NCBI RefSeq assembly: GCF_002091475.1
Contig: NZ_BCTR01000004.1
Coordinates: forward strand, 27,066 to 91,065
Length of the DNA stretch: 64,000 bases
Source: Sphingomonas azotifigens NBRC 15497
Lineage (GTDB): Bacteria; Pseudomonadota; Alphaproteobacteria; Sphingomonadales; Sphingomonadaceae
Direction: 5' to 3'
Part shown: positions 1 through 7,712 of the stretch, piece after piece
How positions within the stretch are numbered: the first letter of the stretch is position 1
Layout of the letters: the number at the start of each line of letters is the position of its first letter
Notes under the pieces: model-generated
Database searches by the model: none
The model's input: the letters and a program-made list of their open reading frames with translations, nothing else
What the model was told of the DNA's origin: nothing
Made by a program: the position numbers and the translations under genes

Positions 1-2
1 GT

Positions 3-527
3 CAGGATCGCACGCGCGACAAGGAGACGGGCGCGATCGATACGATCCGCGGCACGGGCGACCTGCGCTTCGCCGTTCGCCAGCATCTGGCGGGCGAGAA
101 GGGCAAACCCTTTTCCGCCGGTATCGAGGCGTTTGTGACCGCGCCCACCGGCAAATACCCGGTCGGCGACGGCACCTGGGGCGCCGGGGTGGTCGTGCCG
201 GTGCAGTATAACCTGACCGACAAGGTCGCCATCGCCTTCACTGGCGAGGCCGATGCCGCGGCCAACCAGAGCGGTGCCGGGCGGCATTTTGCGTACAGCG
301 GCATCACCAGCCTGCGCTACAAGTTCAGCGAGAAGGTATCCGCCACCGCCGAATTCTCGCTGGAGCGCGACCAGGATCCGGAGGGGCACGAGACCCACGC
401 GCTGGCGGCGCTGTCGACCGCGTGGCGGCCGACCAAGGTACTGCAGCTGGACGTGCTGGCGGTAGCGGGGCTGAACCACAACACCCCGGACTTCCGACTG
501 GTGACGGGCGGGGCAATCCTGTTTTAG
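3..527 (+). CDS. C-terminal part of an outer-membrane transporter-like beta-barrel protein (5' end outside window)
   Basis: The reading frame is open from base 3 and ends with TAG at 525-527; no start is visible, so the gene begins before the window. The translated part alternates short polar turns with amphipathic strands (for example TGKYPVG, VPVQYNLTDKVAIAFTGE, LRYKFSEKVSATAEFSLERD) and ends in a short strand terminating in Phe, as outer-membrane barrels do. The strand pattern resembles the MetA-pathway phenol degradation family of transporter-like barrels. That assignment comes from family resemblance only and no substrate can be named. Confidence 0.6.
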   Translation, partial: QDRTRDKETGAIDTIRGTGDLRFAVRQHLAGEKGKPFSAGIEAFVTAPTGKYPVGDGTWGAGVVVPVQYNLTDKVAIAFTGEADAAANQSGAGRHFAYSGITSLRYKFSEKVSATAEFSLERDQDPEGHETHALAALSTAWRPTKVLQLDVLAVAGLNHNTPDFRLVTGGAILF

Positions 528-594
528 CATTCTGGATGCCTTTGGGCGCGGTCTTCAACCGTCGCGCGAAGTGCCGTATTTCAAATGCACATAT

Positions 595-623
595 TTGACT
601 TGATGCCGGCACAGAAATGCTAT
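595..623 (+). promoter_or_regulatory. candidate sigma-70 promoter for the PEP-CTERM gene
   Basis: TTGACT at 595-600 and TGCTAT at 618-623 are separated by 17 bases, inside an AT-richer patch of the 263-base intergenic stretch 528-790. Transcription would begin near 630 and leave a leader of roughly 160 bases before the gene at 791. Apart from this pair I see no gene or structured element in 528-790. Confidence 0.45.
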
Positions 624-790
624 CTACATCATGGTTAATTGGGCAATCGTTTGTGGTTGGTTGCCCTGCGCGCGGAGTCGAAGCGTCCTTCTTGTCTACG
701 GGGCGGCTCCTGGCGTCGGTAGCGTTTAGTAGGACGATCGCCGTACTGCGATCGGTAGAATGATTAGATTCACACATAGGGGGGATCGTC

Positions 791-1498
791 ATGAAAGCTG
801 CAGTCGCGCTGTTTGCATCGATAGCTGCCGTGGTACTCAGCGTTCCGTCGCAGGCGGCGGTGTACATGTTCAACTTTGTCGGCCCGAACGTTCACGGAAC
901 GGTGGCGCTCACCTACGCGTCAAATCCGCGTGCCGGCGGACCGCTCGGCACCTCGCCCAACATCTATGATCCCATCGGATCGTACGTCGTCACCAATGCG
1001 ACGGGATATCTGGTGAACAGCACGATCGGGCTGACGACGAAGATCACCGGCGTGGTCGCGAGCGACCCGAGCAATCCCGAACCGGGCAACTTGCTCGCGC
1101 CGGCGAGTTTCGGCCATTACATCGTCGCCAATGGTGTGCCCGGACCGGGCGGCAAGGTCGCGCCCGGCTTTTCCTACGATAATCTCTTCTATCCGGAAGG
1201 TTCGCCGCCGGCAGCCACCGATTATCCGTTCGGGGGCGGGTTCCTCGACATTTACGGGCTGGTCTTCACGACCTCGAGCAATGTTGCGGTCAATTTCTGG
1301 AGCAACGGGGATCTGGGCGGGCTGAGCTATGGGGCGGGCTTCACAGACGGCGTTAACGTTCTCGATTATGTCGGCGGCATTTCCGCCTCCTCCGTTCCCG
1401 AACCCACGGCCTGGGGCATGTTGATCCTGGGCGTCGGCGTCGCGGGCGGTGCACTTCGTCGCCGCAGGGCCGGCGCGCGCGTGGTCGCTATCGCCTGA
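791..1498 (+). CDS. PEP-CTERM sorting-domain protein (PEPxxW type), secreted
   Basis: A 235-residue protein with an N-terminal signal peptide (MKAAVALFASIAAVVLS..., cleavage after SQA around residue 24), a middle rich in Gly, Asn, Ser and Pro without recognisable catalytic motifs, and a C-terminal tripartite sorting signal: VPEPTAW, a hydrophobic helix (LILGVGVAGGAL) and an Arg cluster (RRRR). Such tails are cut by exosortases, membrane enzymes linked to exopolysaccharide production. An AGGGGGGAT ribosome site lies 5 bases before ATG 791. The gene stands alone, about 43 kb from the XrtA-type polysaccharide locus in this window, so co-function is only an inference. The function of the mature protein is unknown. 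Confidence 0.85.
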   Translation: MKAAVALFASIAAVVLSVPSQAAVYMFNFVGPNVHGTVALTYASNPRAGGPLGTSPNIYDPIGSYVVTNATGYLVNSTIGLTTKITGVVASDPSNPEPGNLLAPASFGHYIVANGVPGPGGKVAPGFSYDNLFYPEGSPPAATDYPFGGGFLDIYGLVFTTSSNVAVNFWSNGDLGGLSYGAGFTDGVNVLDYVGGISASSVPEPTAWGMLILGVGVAGGALRRRRAGARVVAIA

Positions 1499-1504
1499 GC
1501 AAGT

Positions 1505-1530
1505 CCAGGCCCGTCGGGGCCTGGGCCTTC
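1505..1530 (+). terminator. hairpin terminator after the PEP-CTERM gene
   Basis: CCAGGCCC (1505-1512) pairs with GGGCCTGG (1517-1524) around a 4-base loop, and GCCTTCTT follows. It lies 7 bases past the stop codon of the PEP-CTERM gene. Confidence 0.6.
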
Positions 1531-1674
1531 TTGGACCCATTGTGCACCGGGTTTTGACTGTTGTACTTTCGGGATCGATCGCGACGACGCGCCGTCGAGA
1601 TGGTTTGCTGCCGGAAGAGGGCGGTCGGTTCGCTGCCCAAAGCCCGTATCGATCCAATGGCGTGGGGGAACTTC

Positions 1675-2040
1675 ATGTCCGAACTTCCGGAAGTTGCACT
1701 GCTGCACGCGAGCATCGAGCGGGTCTGGAACGAGCGCGACGACGCTGCCCGGCTGGTAGCGATCGGCGAACTCTATCATCCGGAAGCCATTATCTTCGAG
1801 CCCGCGCGCGCGGTGACCGGGCATGCGGCGATCTCTGCGGTCGTGGCGGGCGTGCTGGCCGACATGCCGGCCGGCTTCCGCTTCGCGATCGACGGGCCCG
1901 GCCTCGGCCATCACGGTGTCGCGACCGCGCGGTGGAAGGGTGGCCCGCCGGGCGAGGTTCTGGTGAGCGGCGTCGATGTCGCCCGTGCACAGGACGGCAA
2001 GCTGATCGAGCACTATTTCTTCTTCAACCCCGCGGACTGA
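1675..2040 (+). CDS. SnoaL-like / NTF2-fold small protein
   Basis: A 121-residue protein (MSELPEVALLHASIERVW...). It shows the usual layout of the SnoaL-like NTF2 fold: an N-terminal helix with RVWNERD, an ELYHPEAIIFEP segment in place of the family's typical F-ADD-V motif, a TGHAAI loop, and closing strands ending HYFFFNPAD. Family members are small polyketide cyclases, isomerases or binding proteins. No catalytic residue can be assigned with confidence. I chose ATG 1675 because GGGGGAA sits 5-7 bases upstream; an in-frame ATG at 1657 and longer versions lack a ribosome site. The gene converges on the LysR gene downstream. Confidence 0.7.
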   Translation: MSELPEVALLHASIERVWNERDDAARLVAIGELYHPEAIIFEPARAVTGHAAISAVVAGVLADMPAGFRFAIDGPGLGHHGVATARWKGGPPGEVLVSGVDVARAQDGKLIEHYFFFNPAD

Positions 2041-2083
2041 GCGACTGCACCTCGGCGCCTCGGGCCTGGAGGGGGCGACTTTC

Positions 2084-3013
2084 TCAGGCTTCGCCCAGCC
2101 CGGGCAGATCCACATCCTCGCGCCCCACTTCCACGAACCGGGCCCGCAGCCACGATGCCGCGGGGCCGGGGGGCGCGTCGCGGCGCCAGATCGCGCTGAA
2201 GCGATACATCCCCCCGGGGCTCTCGGGCATCGCCAGCCGCACCAGCGTGCCGGCGACCAGGTCCGGCTCAATCAGCGGCAGCGGCATGTTGCCCCAGCCG
2301 ATGCCTTCGCGCAGCAGTGCGTGCTTGGCGCCGAGGTCGGCGAGCCGCCAGGTCCGCGGGCTCATCACCGCGAAGTCGCGACCGGCGGTGAACGGCGAGC
2401 GGTCGGAGAGTACCAGCTGAACATAGTCACGCCCGGCCCCGGGCGGGATGGGGTCCATCCGGCCGAGCGGATGGTCGGGCGCCGCCACCGGCACCATCGC
2501 CACCGATCCGGCCGTCTCGCCTTCGATCCCGTTGACGCCGGCAGCGAGCGGTCCGGAAATGCCGAGCACCGCCTTGCCCTCCAGCACAAGGCTGGTGATC
2601 GCGCCCAGCGCCTCGACGTGCAGCCGCATCGTCACGGTCGGGAATTCGGCCCGGAAGGCGCGTAGCACCTCGCCCAGCCGGCGGGTGGGCAGCATCACGT
2701 CGACGGCCAGGTGCACCTCCGCTTCCAGCCCGTCGAGCAGCCCCTTCACCTTGGCGCGGAGCCCGTCGATGCCCTGCGCCACCGTCCGCGCCTCGGCCAG
2801 CACCGCCTCGCCGGCAGTGGTAAGGCGCGGCTTCTTGGTGCCCTCGCGATCGAACAGCAGCACGCCCAATTGCGCTTCGAGATTGGCGATGCCGTAGCTG
2901 ATCACCGAAACAGCGCGGTTCAGCTGTCGCCCGGCACCCGCAAAGCTGCCGCTGTCCACCACGGCGAGGAAGATGCGCAACTGGTCGAAGGTGGGCGTGC
3001 CCGGGTTTGACAT
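2084..3013 (-). CDS. LysR-family transcriptional regulator
   Basis: 309 residues. The winged helix-turn-helix occupies about residues 8-67 (FDQLRIFLAVVDSGSFAGAG, then RQLNRAVSVISYGIANLE and LGVLLFDRE), followed by a long linker helix and a periplasmic-binding-protein-like effector domain (about 95-300). The gene is transcribed away from the pirin gene with 119 bases between the two start codons. LysR proteins commonly control a divergent neighbour, so the pirin gene is the likely target. The intergenic bases around 3047-3056 contain the short inverted repeat ATC-N5-GAT, a possible operator half. The inducer is unknown. Confidence 0.9.
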   Translation of the reverse strand: MSNPGTPTFDQLRIFLAVVDSGSFAGAGRQLNRAVSVISYGIANLEAQLGVLLFDREGTKKPRLTTAGEAVLAEARTVAQGIDGLRAKVKGLLDGLEAEVHLAVDVMLPTRRLGEVLRAFRAEFPTVTMRLHVEALGAITSLVLEGKAVLGISGPLAAGVNGIEGETAGSVAMVPVAAPDHPLGRMDPIPPGAGRDYVQLVLSDRSPFTAGRDFAVMSPRTWRLADLGAKHALLREGIGWGNMPLPLIEPDLVAGTLVRLAMPESPGGMYRFSAIWRRDAPPGPAASWLRARFVEVGREDVDLPGLGEA

Positions 3014-3132
3014 TTCGATTTCCTGGAACGTTTTGGCGCAACTTATCTGACTGATTGGAGAAGTCGAGCCCGCCTATATCCGGGTCATCGAAACGGCGCC
3101 GCGGCCCGGCGCACCCCCAAGGGAGACCCACA

Positions 3133-3831
3133 ATGATCGAACTTCGCCCCTTTTCCAGCCTCGGCGGCGCCAACCATGGCTGGCTCGACGCCAAGCACCA
3201 TTTCTCTTTCGCCAACTATTATGATCCGGCCCGCACCAGCTGGGGCAATCTGCGCGTGTGGAACGACGACACGATCGCGCCGCAGACCGGCTTCCCGCCG
3301 CATCCGCATCGCGACATGGAAATCATCACCTATGTTCGCGACGGCGCGATCACCCACCAGGACAATCTGGGCAATCACGGCCGCACCGTTGCCGGCGATG
3401 TGCAGGTGATGTCGGCAGGCACGGGCATCGCGCACTCCGAATATAACCGCGAGGACGAGACCACCCGCATCTTCCAGATCTGGATCCAGCCGACCCGTGG
3501 CGGCGAGAAGCCGAGCTGGGGCACGCGCCCCTTCCCGAAGACCGATCGCGCCGGCCAGTTCGTGGTGCTGGCGAGCGGCTTCGACGGCGACGGCGACGCG
3601 CTGCCGATCCGCACCGATGCCCGGGTCGTGGGCGCTACCCTGCGCGCGGGCAAGACCGCGGAATACACGCTGGGCAGCGACCGCCGCGCCTATCTGGTGC
3701 CGGCCACCGGTGCGGTGGAGATCGACGGCGTGCGGGTGAACGCCCGCGACGGCGCGGCGATCAAGGATGTCGAGGTGCTGAAGGTCACCGCGATCGAAGA
3801 CAGCGAGATCGTGATGGTCGACGCGGCCTGA
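3133..3831 (+). CDS. pirin family protein (cupin; quercetinase-like)
   Basis: 232 residues with two cupin domains. The N-terminal metal-site motifs are visible: FPPHPHRDMEIITYV supplies two His and a Glu-containing segment, and SAGTGIAHSE supplies a further His. Bacterial pirins bind Fe or another metal, and some (such as YhhW) cleave quercetin; others have regulatory roles. Start ATG 3133 has GGGAGA about 7 bases upstream; an in-frame ATG at 3055 would add an Arg/Pro-rich leader overlapping the regulatory region and is unlikely. The divergent LysR gene suggests induction by a small molecule, possibly an aromatic compound; that part is inference. Confidence 0.9.
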   Translation: MIELRPFSSLGGANHGWLDAKHHFSFANYYDPARTSWGNLRVWNDDTIAPQTGFPPHPHRDMEIITYVRDGAITHQDNLGNHGRTVAGDVQVMSAGTGIAHSEYNREDETTRIFQIWIQPTRGGEKPSWGTRPFPKTDRAGQFVVLASGFDGDGDALPIRTDARVVGATLRAGKTAEYTLGSDRRAYLVPATGAVEIDGVRVNARDGAAIKDVEVLKVTAIEDSEIVMVDAA

Positions 3832-3844
3832 CATCGCGGTGAGG

Positions 3845-3876
3845 GAACGGGCGGCAGAGAATGCCACCCGTTCTTT
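3845..3876 (+). terminator. rho-independent terminator after the pirin gene
   Basis: GAACGGG (3845-3851) pairs with CCCGTTC (3867-3873), and GGC/GCC extends the stem inward across one mismatch. TTT follows. It lies 13 bases past the stop codon. Confidence 0.7.
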
Positions 3877-3980
3877 CGATGCTTAAATCCTGCAGGCATG
3901 CGTTAACTTGTATCATGCTGATTTAAAAAGAAATCTGTCGCGGCTCGGGAACGGTGCGAAGCTAGCGGGGGTTCTTCCTG

Positions 3981-6311
3981 TTGATCGTAACAGGGAAACC
4001 GTCCTTGACCATCCTTGCCGCCAATGCCCGTTCGACCAGCAACTTCGCGCTGATCTGCTTTTCGCACCTTCGCTGGAACTTCGTCTTTCAGCGACCACAG
4101 CATCTCATGACCCGCTTCGCGCGCAACATGGACGTGCTGTTCTGGGAGGAGCCGATCGACGACGACAGCCCCACCCCCTGGCTGGAACTGCGCGAAGCGG
4201 GTGCGGGCATCACCGTGGCGGTGCCGCATCTGCCCGGAAACCTGGCAGGCGATACGCGCATCGCAGCGCTGCGGGCACTGCTTGACGATCATGTCGCGGG
4301 CGTCGGCGAGCGGCTGATCCGCTGGTATTACACGCCGATGATGCTGCCCTTTTCCCGGCATCTGGGCGCGGCGTGCACCGTCTATGACTGCATGGACGAA
4401 CTGAAGAATTTCCGCTTCGCCCCGCCCGACCTGATGCCGCTGGAGCAGGAATTGTTCGGCCTGGCCGATCTCGTCTTCACCGGCGGGTACAGCTTGTACG
4501 AAGCCAAGCGCGACAGCCATCGATCGGTGCATGCGTTCCCGTCCAGTGTCGATGCGGCGCACTTCGCACAGGGCAGGGTGGCGGGACCGGACGCGCCGGA
4601 CCAGGCCGGGCTGCCGCGTCCGCGACTGGGCTTTTACGGCGTCATCGACGAGCGGATGGATCTCGGCCTGATCGCCGCGCTGGCCGATGCCCGACCCGAC
4701 TGGACAATCGTGATGCTCGGCCCGGTGGTGAAGATCGACCCGGCGGAACTGCCGCAGCGGCCGAACATCGCTTGGCTGGGCGCGAAGGGATATGCCGAGC
4801 TGCCGCGCTATGCCGGCGGCTGGGACGTGGCGCTGATGCCGTTCGCGATCAACGAGGCGACGCGCTTCATCAGCCCGACCAAGACGCCGGAATATCTCGC
4901 CGCCGGCCTGCCGGTGGTCTCGACCCCGGTCGTCGACGTCGTCCGCAACTATGGCGACATCGCCGGGGTATTCGTGGCCGACGACGCGGCGAGCTTCATC
5001 GATGCCTGCGATCAGGCGCTGGCATTGCGCAAAACGGGGGATGCCTGGCGTATCGAGGCGGACACCCTGCTCGCCGAGCAGAGCTGGGACCAGGTCGCGG
5101 CGCGCATGCAGCGGCTGATCCTGCAGATCGCCGAACCCGACCAGCCCCTGCTCAAGCCGGTGCGCAGCACGCACTATGACTATCTGGTGGTCGGCGCAGG
5201 TTTCGGGGGCGCGGTGATGGCCGAACGGCTGGCGGCCGATGCCGGCAAGCGCGTGCTCGTGATCGACAAGCGGCCGCACATCGCCGGCAATGCTTTCGAT
5301 CACCGGGACGAAGCGGGCATCCTGATCCACCAGTATGGCCCGCACATCTTCCATACCAACAGCGCGGATATCTTCGATTATCTGTCGCGATTCACCGAAT
5401 GGCGGCCCTACGAGCACCGCGTGCTCGCCGAGGTGCGCGGGCAGCTGGTGCCGATCCCGATCAACCGCACGACGCTGAACGCGCTGTTCGGCTTGTCGCT
5501 GGAGACCGAGGCGGAAGCCGCCGCATTCCTCGCCGCGCGCGCCGAGCCGGTCACGGTGATCCGCAGTTCCGAGGATGTGGTGATCTCGGCGGTGGGGCGC
5601 GAACTCTACGAGACCTTCTTCCAGGGCTATACGCGCAAGCAATGGGGGATCGATCCATCCGAGCTCGACAAGAGCGTCACCGCGCGCGTGCCGACCCGGA
5701 CCAACACCGACGATCGCTACTTTACCGATCGCTTCCAGGCGATGCCGCGCGACGGCTTCACCGCGATGTTCGCGAAAATGCTGGATCATCCGAACATCGA
5801 TCTCGAACTGGGCGTGACCTTCGAGGAGGCGAAGCGCCGGTTCAGCTTCGACCAGATCGTCTATACCGGGCCGATCGACGAATATTTCGACTTCCGCTTC
5901 GGTAGGCTGCCCTACCGGTCGCTGCGGTTCGAGCATGTCCATCAGGATCGCGAATGGGCTCAGCCGGTGGCGGTGGTGAATTATCCGGACGAGACGGTGC
6001 CGTACACGCGGGTGACCGAATACAAGCACCTCACCGGGCAGCAGGCGCCGAACACCAGTCTGACCTTTGAATATCCGAGCGCTGAGGGCGACCCATACTA
6101 TCCGATCCCCCGCCCGGAGAATCAGGCGCTGTTCAAGCAGTATGAGGCGCTGGCCGAGGCGACCGAGGGCGTGCTGTTCGTCGGGCGGCTAGCGACCTAT
6201 CGCTATTACAACATGGACCAGGTCGTCGGGCAGGCGCTCGCAACCTACCGCCGCCACATTGCCGAGGAGCGCGCGGTTGCGCCGGCGGTGGCCACGGCGC
6301 TGGCGGAGTGA
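3981..6311 (+). CDS. glycosyltransferase - UDP-galactopyranose mutase fusion protein
   Basis: 776 residues with two enzymes in one chain. Residues about 20-390 form a GT-B-type glycosyltransferase: an N-terminal HLRWNFVFQRPQHLM segment typical of one bacterial family, and near residue 300 a donor-site helix TKTPEYLAAGLPVVST. Residues about 400-776 are a UDP-galactopyranose mutase: FAD-binding GAGFGG at 405-410, the hallmark GPHIFHTN, and Arg-rich substrate motifs (RTNTDDRYFTDRFQAMP). The mutase converts UDP-Galp to UDP-Galf, so the fused transferase may use Galf or act on the same glycan. The start is a TTG; TTG 3981 and TTG 4005 (with AGGGA 8 bases upstream) are both possible. It runs towards the convergent hydrolase gene at 6373. 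Confidence 0.88.
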   Translation: MIVTGKPSLTILAANARSTSNFALICFSHLRWNFVFQRPQHLMTRFARNMDVLFWEEPIDDDSPTPWLELREAGAGITVAVPHLPGNLAGDTRIAALRALLDDHVAGVGERLIRWYYTPMMLPFSRHLGAACTVYDCMDELKNFRFAPPDLMPLEQELFGLADLVFTGGYSLYEAKRDSHRSVHAFPSSVDAAHFAQGRVAGPDAPDQAGLPRPRLGFYGVIDERMDLGLIAALADARPDWTIVMLGPVVKIDPAELPQRPNIAWLGAKGYAELPRYAGGWDVALMPFAINEATRFISPTKTPEYLAAGLPVVSTPVVDVVRNYGDIAGVFVADDAASFIDACDQALALRKTGDAWRIEADTLLAEQSWDQVAARMQRLILQIAEPDQPLLKPVRSTHYDYLVVGAGFGGAVMAERLAADAGKRVLVIDKRPHIAGNAFDHRDEAGILIHQYGPHIFHTNSADIFDYLSRFTEWRPYEHRVLAEVRGQLVPIPINRTTLNALFGLSLETEAEAAAFLAARAEPVTVIRSSEDVVISAVGRELYETFFQGYTRKQWGIDPSELDKSVTARVPTRTNTDDRYFTDRFQAMPRDGFTAMFAKMLDHPNIDLELGVTFEEAKRRFSFDQIVYTGPIDEYFDFRFGRLPYRSLRFEHVHQDREWAQPVAVVNYPDETVPYTRVTEYKHLTGQQAPNTSLTFEYPSAEGDPYYPIPRPENQALFKQYEALAEATEGVLFVGRLATYRYYNMDQVVGQALATYRRHIAEERAVAPAVATALAE

Positions 6312-6322
6312 TCGCTCTTAAT

Positions 6323-6347
6323 CCCCCTTCCGCAGGCGGGAAGGGGG
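6323..6347. terminator. hairpin between convergent genes
   Basis: CCCCCTTCC (6323-6331) pairs with GGAAGGGGG (6339-6347), a 9-bp stem with a 7-base loop. It lies between the ends of two convergent genes and could stop transcription from either side. Its sequence style matches the intergenic palindromes near 27.3 kb and 63.9 kb. Confidence 0.5.
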
Positions 6348-6372
6348 GAAGGCGGGGGGTGCGTTTGGTGCG

Positions 6373-7512
6373 TTATGCCGCCTTTGCAGCGTCCTCGCCC
6401 GGAGCGGGACCATCTTTCCCCGCTTCCACCTCGATGATCGGCCAGCGCGGCGCCTTGTCGTCGAGCGTTCTCAGCAAGCGGAGGAATTCGACCTCGGTAT
6501 CGTCATAGGGGATGCCGCCGACGTCAAAGATGTCATGGAACCACTTGTCCTTGAGCCCCGCCAAATTCGGGTTTTCCCAGGCCGCCCAGGGCAGGTGGGT
6601 CTGCGTCTTGCCGCGGACCAGGCCCCAGCAAAAGGCGCCGACATGGCGGGCCTTCGCAACCGGCAGGATCGCCTCGAAGGTGCTGCCGGCTGGGCGCGCC
6701 ATGAACTCGGTGCACCAGATCGGCCGGTTGAACACGCCGAGCCAGTCGATCCGCTGCGCAAAATCCTCGGCGGTGCCGTAATTATGGAACGAGATCACGT
6801 CCGACAGGCCGGTCTGCGCCTGCTGGAGCGGCGTGAGCAGCTCGGGCGACGACCAGTCGCCAAGCCAGATTCCGCTGGTCAGCGGCTGGACGGGACCCAC
6901 TTCGCGCGCCCAGCCGAAGGCGTCGACGAGCAGCGGCAGGACCAGATCGGCCTTGGCGCCCAGCTCGCCCGCGTCGCAGAGCGAGACTTCGGGGCCGTTG
7001 TCCGGCTCGTTCCAGATGTCCCAGGCCAGCACGCGGCGGTCGTTGCGGAAGCAGGCGACCACGCCCTTGATATAGCCCTCCAGGCGCGGCCGCTGCCCGG
7101 GATCGCGCAGCGCAGGGATGCCCGGCGACTGCACCCAGCCCGAATTGTGCACGCCCGGCTTGGGTGCGGGCTGCGGCCCCAGCGCGGGATCGGGGTGCCA
7201 GCAGCTGTCGAACAGCACCAGCATCACCCGGATGCCATAGCCGTCCGCCACCGCGAGCATCGTGTCGATGCGGTCGAGAAAGCCGTTGGGGTCCTCGGCC
7301 CAGAGCAGGTCGTGCAGGTACACCCGCACCGCATTCATGCCGACATCGGCGGCCAGCGCCAGCTCGGTGCGGATCGCTTCGATGTCGAAGGTTTCCGCCT
7401 GCCACATTTCGAGCTGGTTGATCGCGTTCGACGGCGTGAAGTTGCAGCCCATCACCCAGGGCTGCTGCGCATACCACGCGCGTGCCTGGTAATCCGTCCA
7501 ACGCCCGACCAT
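6373..7512 (-). CDS. GH5-like glycoside hydrolase (cellulase/mannanase superfamily)
   Basis: A 379-residue TIM-barrel hydrolase. The acid/base Glu is in AWDIWNEPDNG and the nucleophile Glu in IWCTEFMARP, the arrangement of clan GH-A enzymes. NAVRVYLHDLLW and MLVLFDSCW are typical barrel strands. I chose ATG 7512 because GGAG lies 9 bases upstream. Earlier in-frame starts (7569 and beyond) lack a ribosome site and would run into the divergent GH1-RmlD gene. With this start there is no signal peptide, so the enzyme would act in the cytoplasm. The substrate is unknown; the neighbouring glycan-building fusions suggest a role in the same polysaccharide or oligosaccharide. Confidence 0.8.
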   Translation of the reverse strand: MVGRWTDYQARAWYAQQPWVMGCNFTPSNAINQLEMWQAETFDIEAIRTELALAADVGMNAVRVYLHDLLWAEDPNGFLDRIDTMLAVADGYGIRVMLVLFDSCWHPDPALGPQPAPKPGVHNSGWVQSPGIPALRDPGQRPRLEGYIKGVVACFRNDRRVLAWDIWNEPDNGPEVSLCDAGELGAKADLVLPLLVDAFGWAREVGPVQPLTSGIWLGDWSSPELLTPLQQAQTGLSDVISFHNYGTAEDFAQRIDWLGVFNRPIWCTEFMARPAGSTFEAILPVAKARHVGAFCWGLVRGKTQTHLPWAAWENPNLAGLKDKWFHDIFDVGGIPYDDTEVEFLRLLRTLDDKAPRWPIIEVEAGKDGPAPGEDAAKAA

Positions 7513-7712
7513 CGCCTTACACTCCGTCGCCGGCATCGCCGGGTTTTGCCCATAAACGTCGCTAACCATGTTGTTTTTATAGGCGGAGAAGTGAATTGCG
7601 GATGTACCCGCTACGCGCTTCTTCGGAGGGTTTTCGGGTGCTTTTGCGACGAGCCGAGCACGGGGCCTAACCCAGGTTGGTCGCTGGCGGCCTTTTGCGG
7701 TCGGAGCGGCCG

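Noticed and set aside
3055..3132. N-terminal extension of pirin
   Set aside because: Arg/Pro-rich, overlaps the divergent promoter region, and ATG 3133 has a good ribosome site.
3903..6029. 708-codon frame antisense to the GT-UGM fusion
   Set aside because: Low-complexity His/Arg/Gln composition, no motif, and fully inside a well-supported gene.
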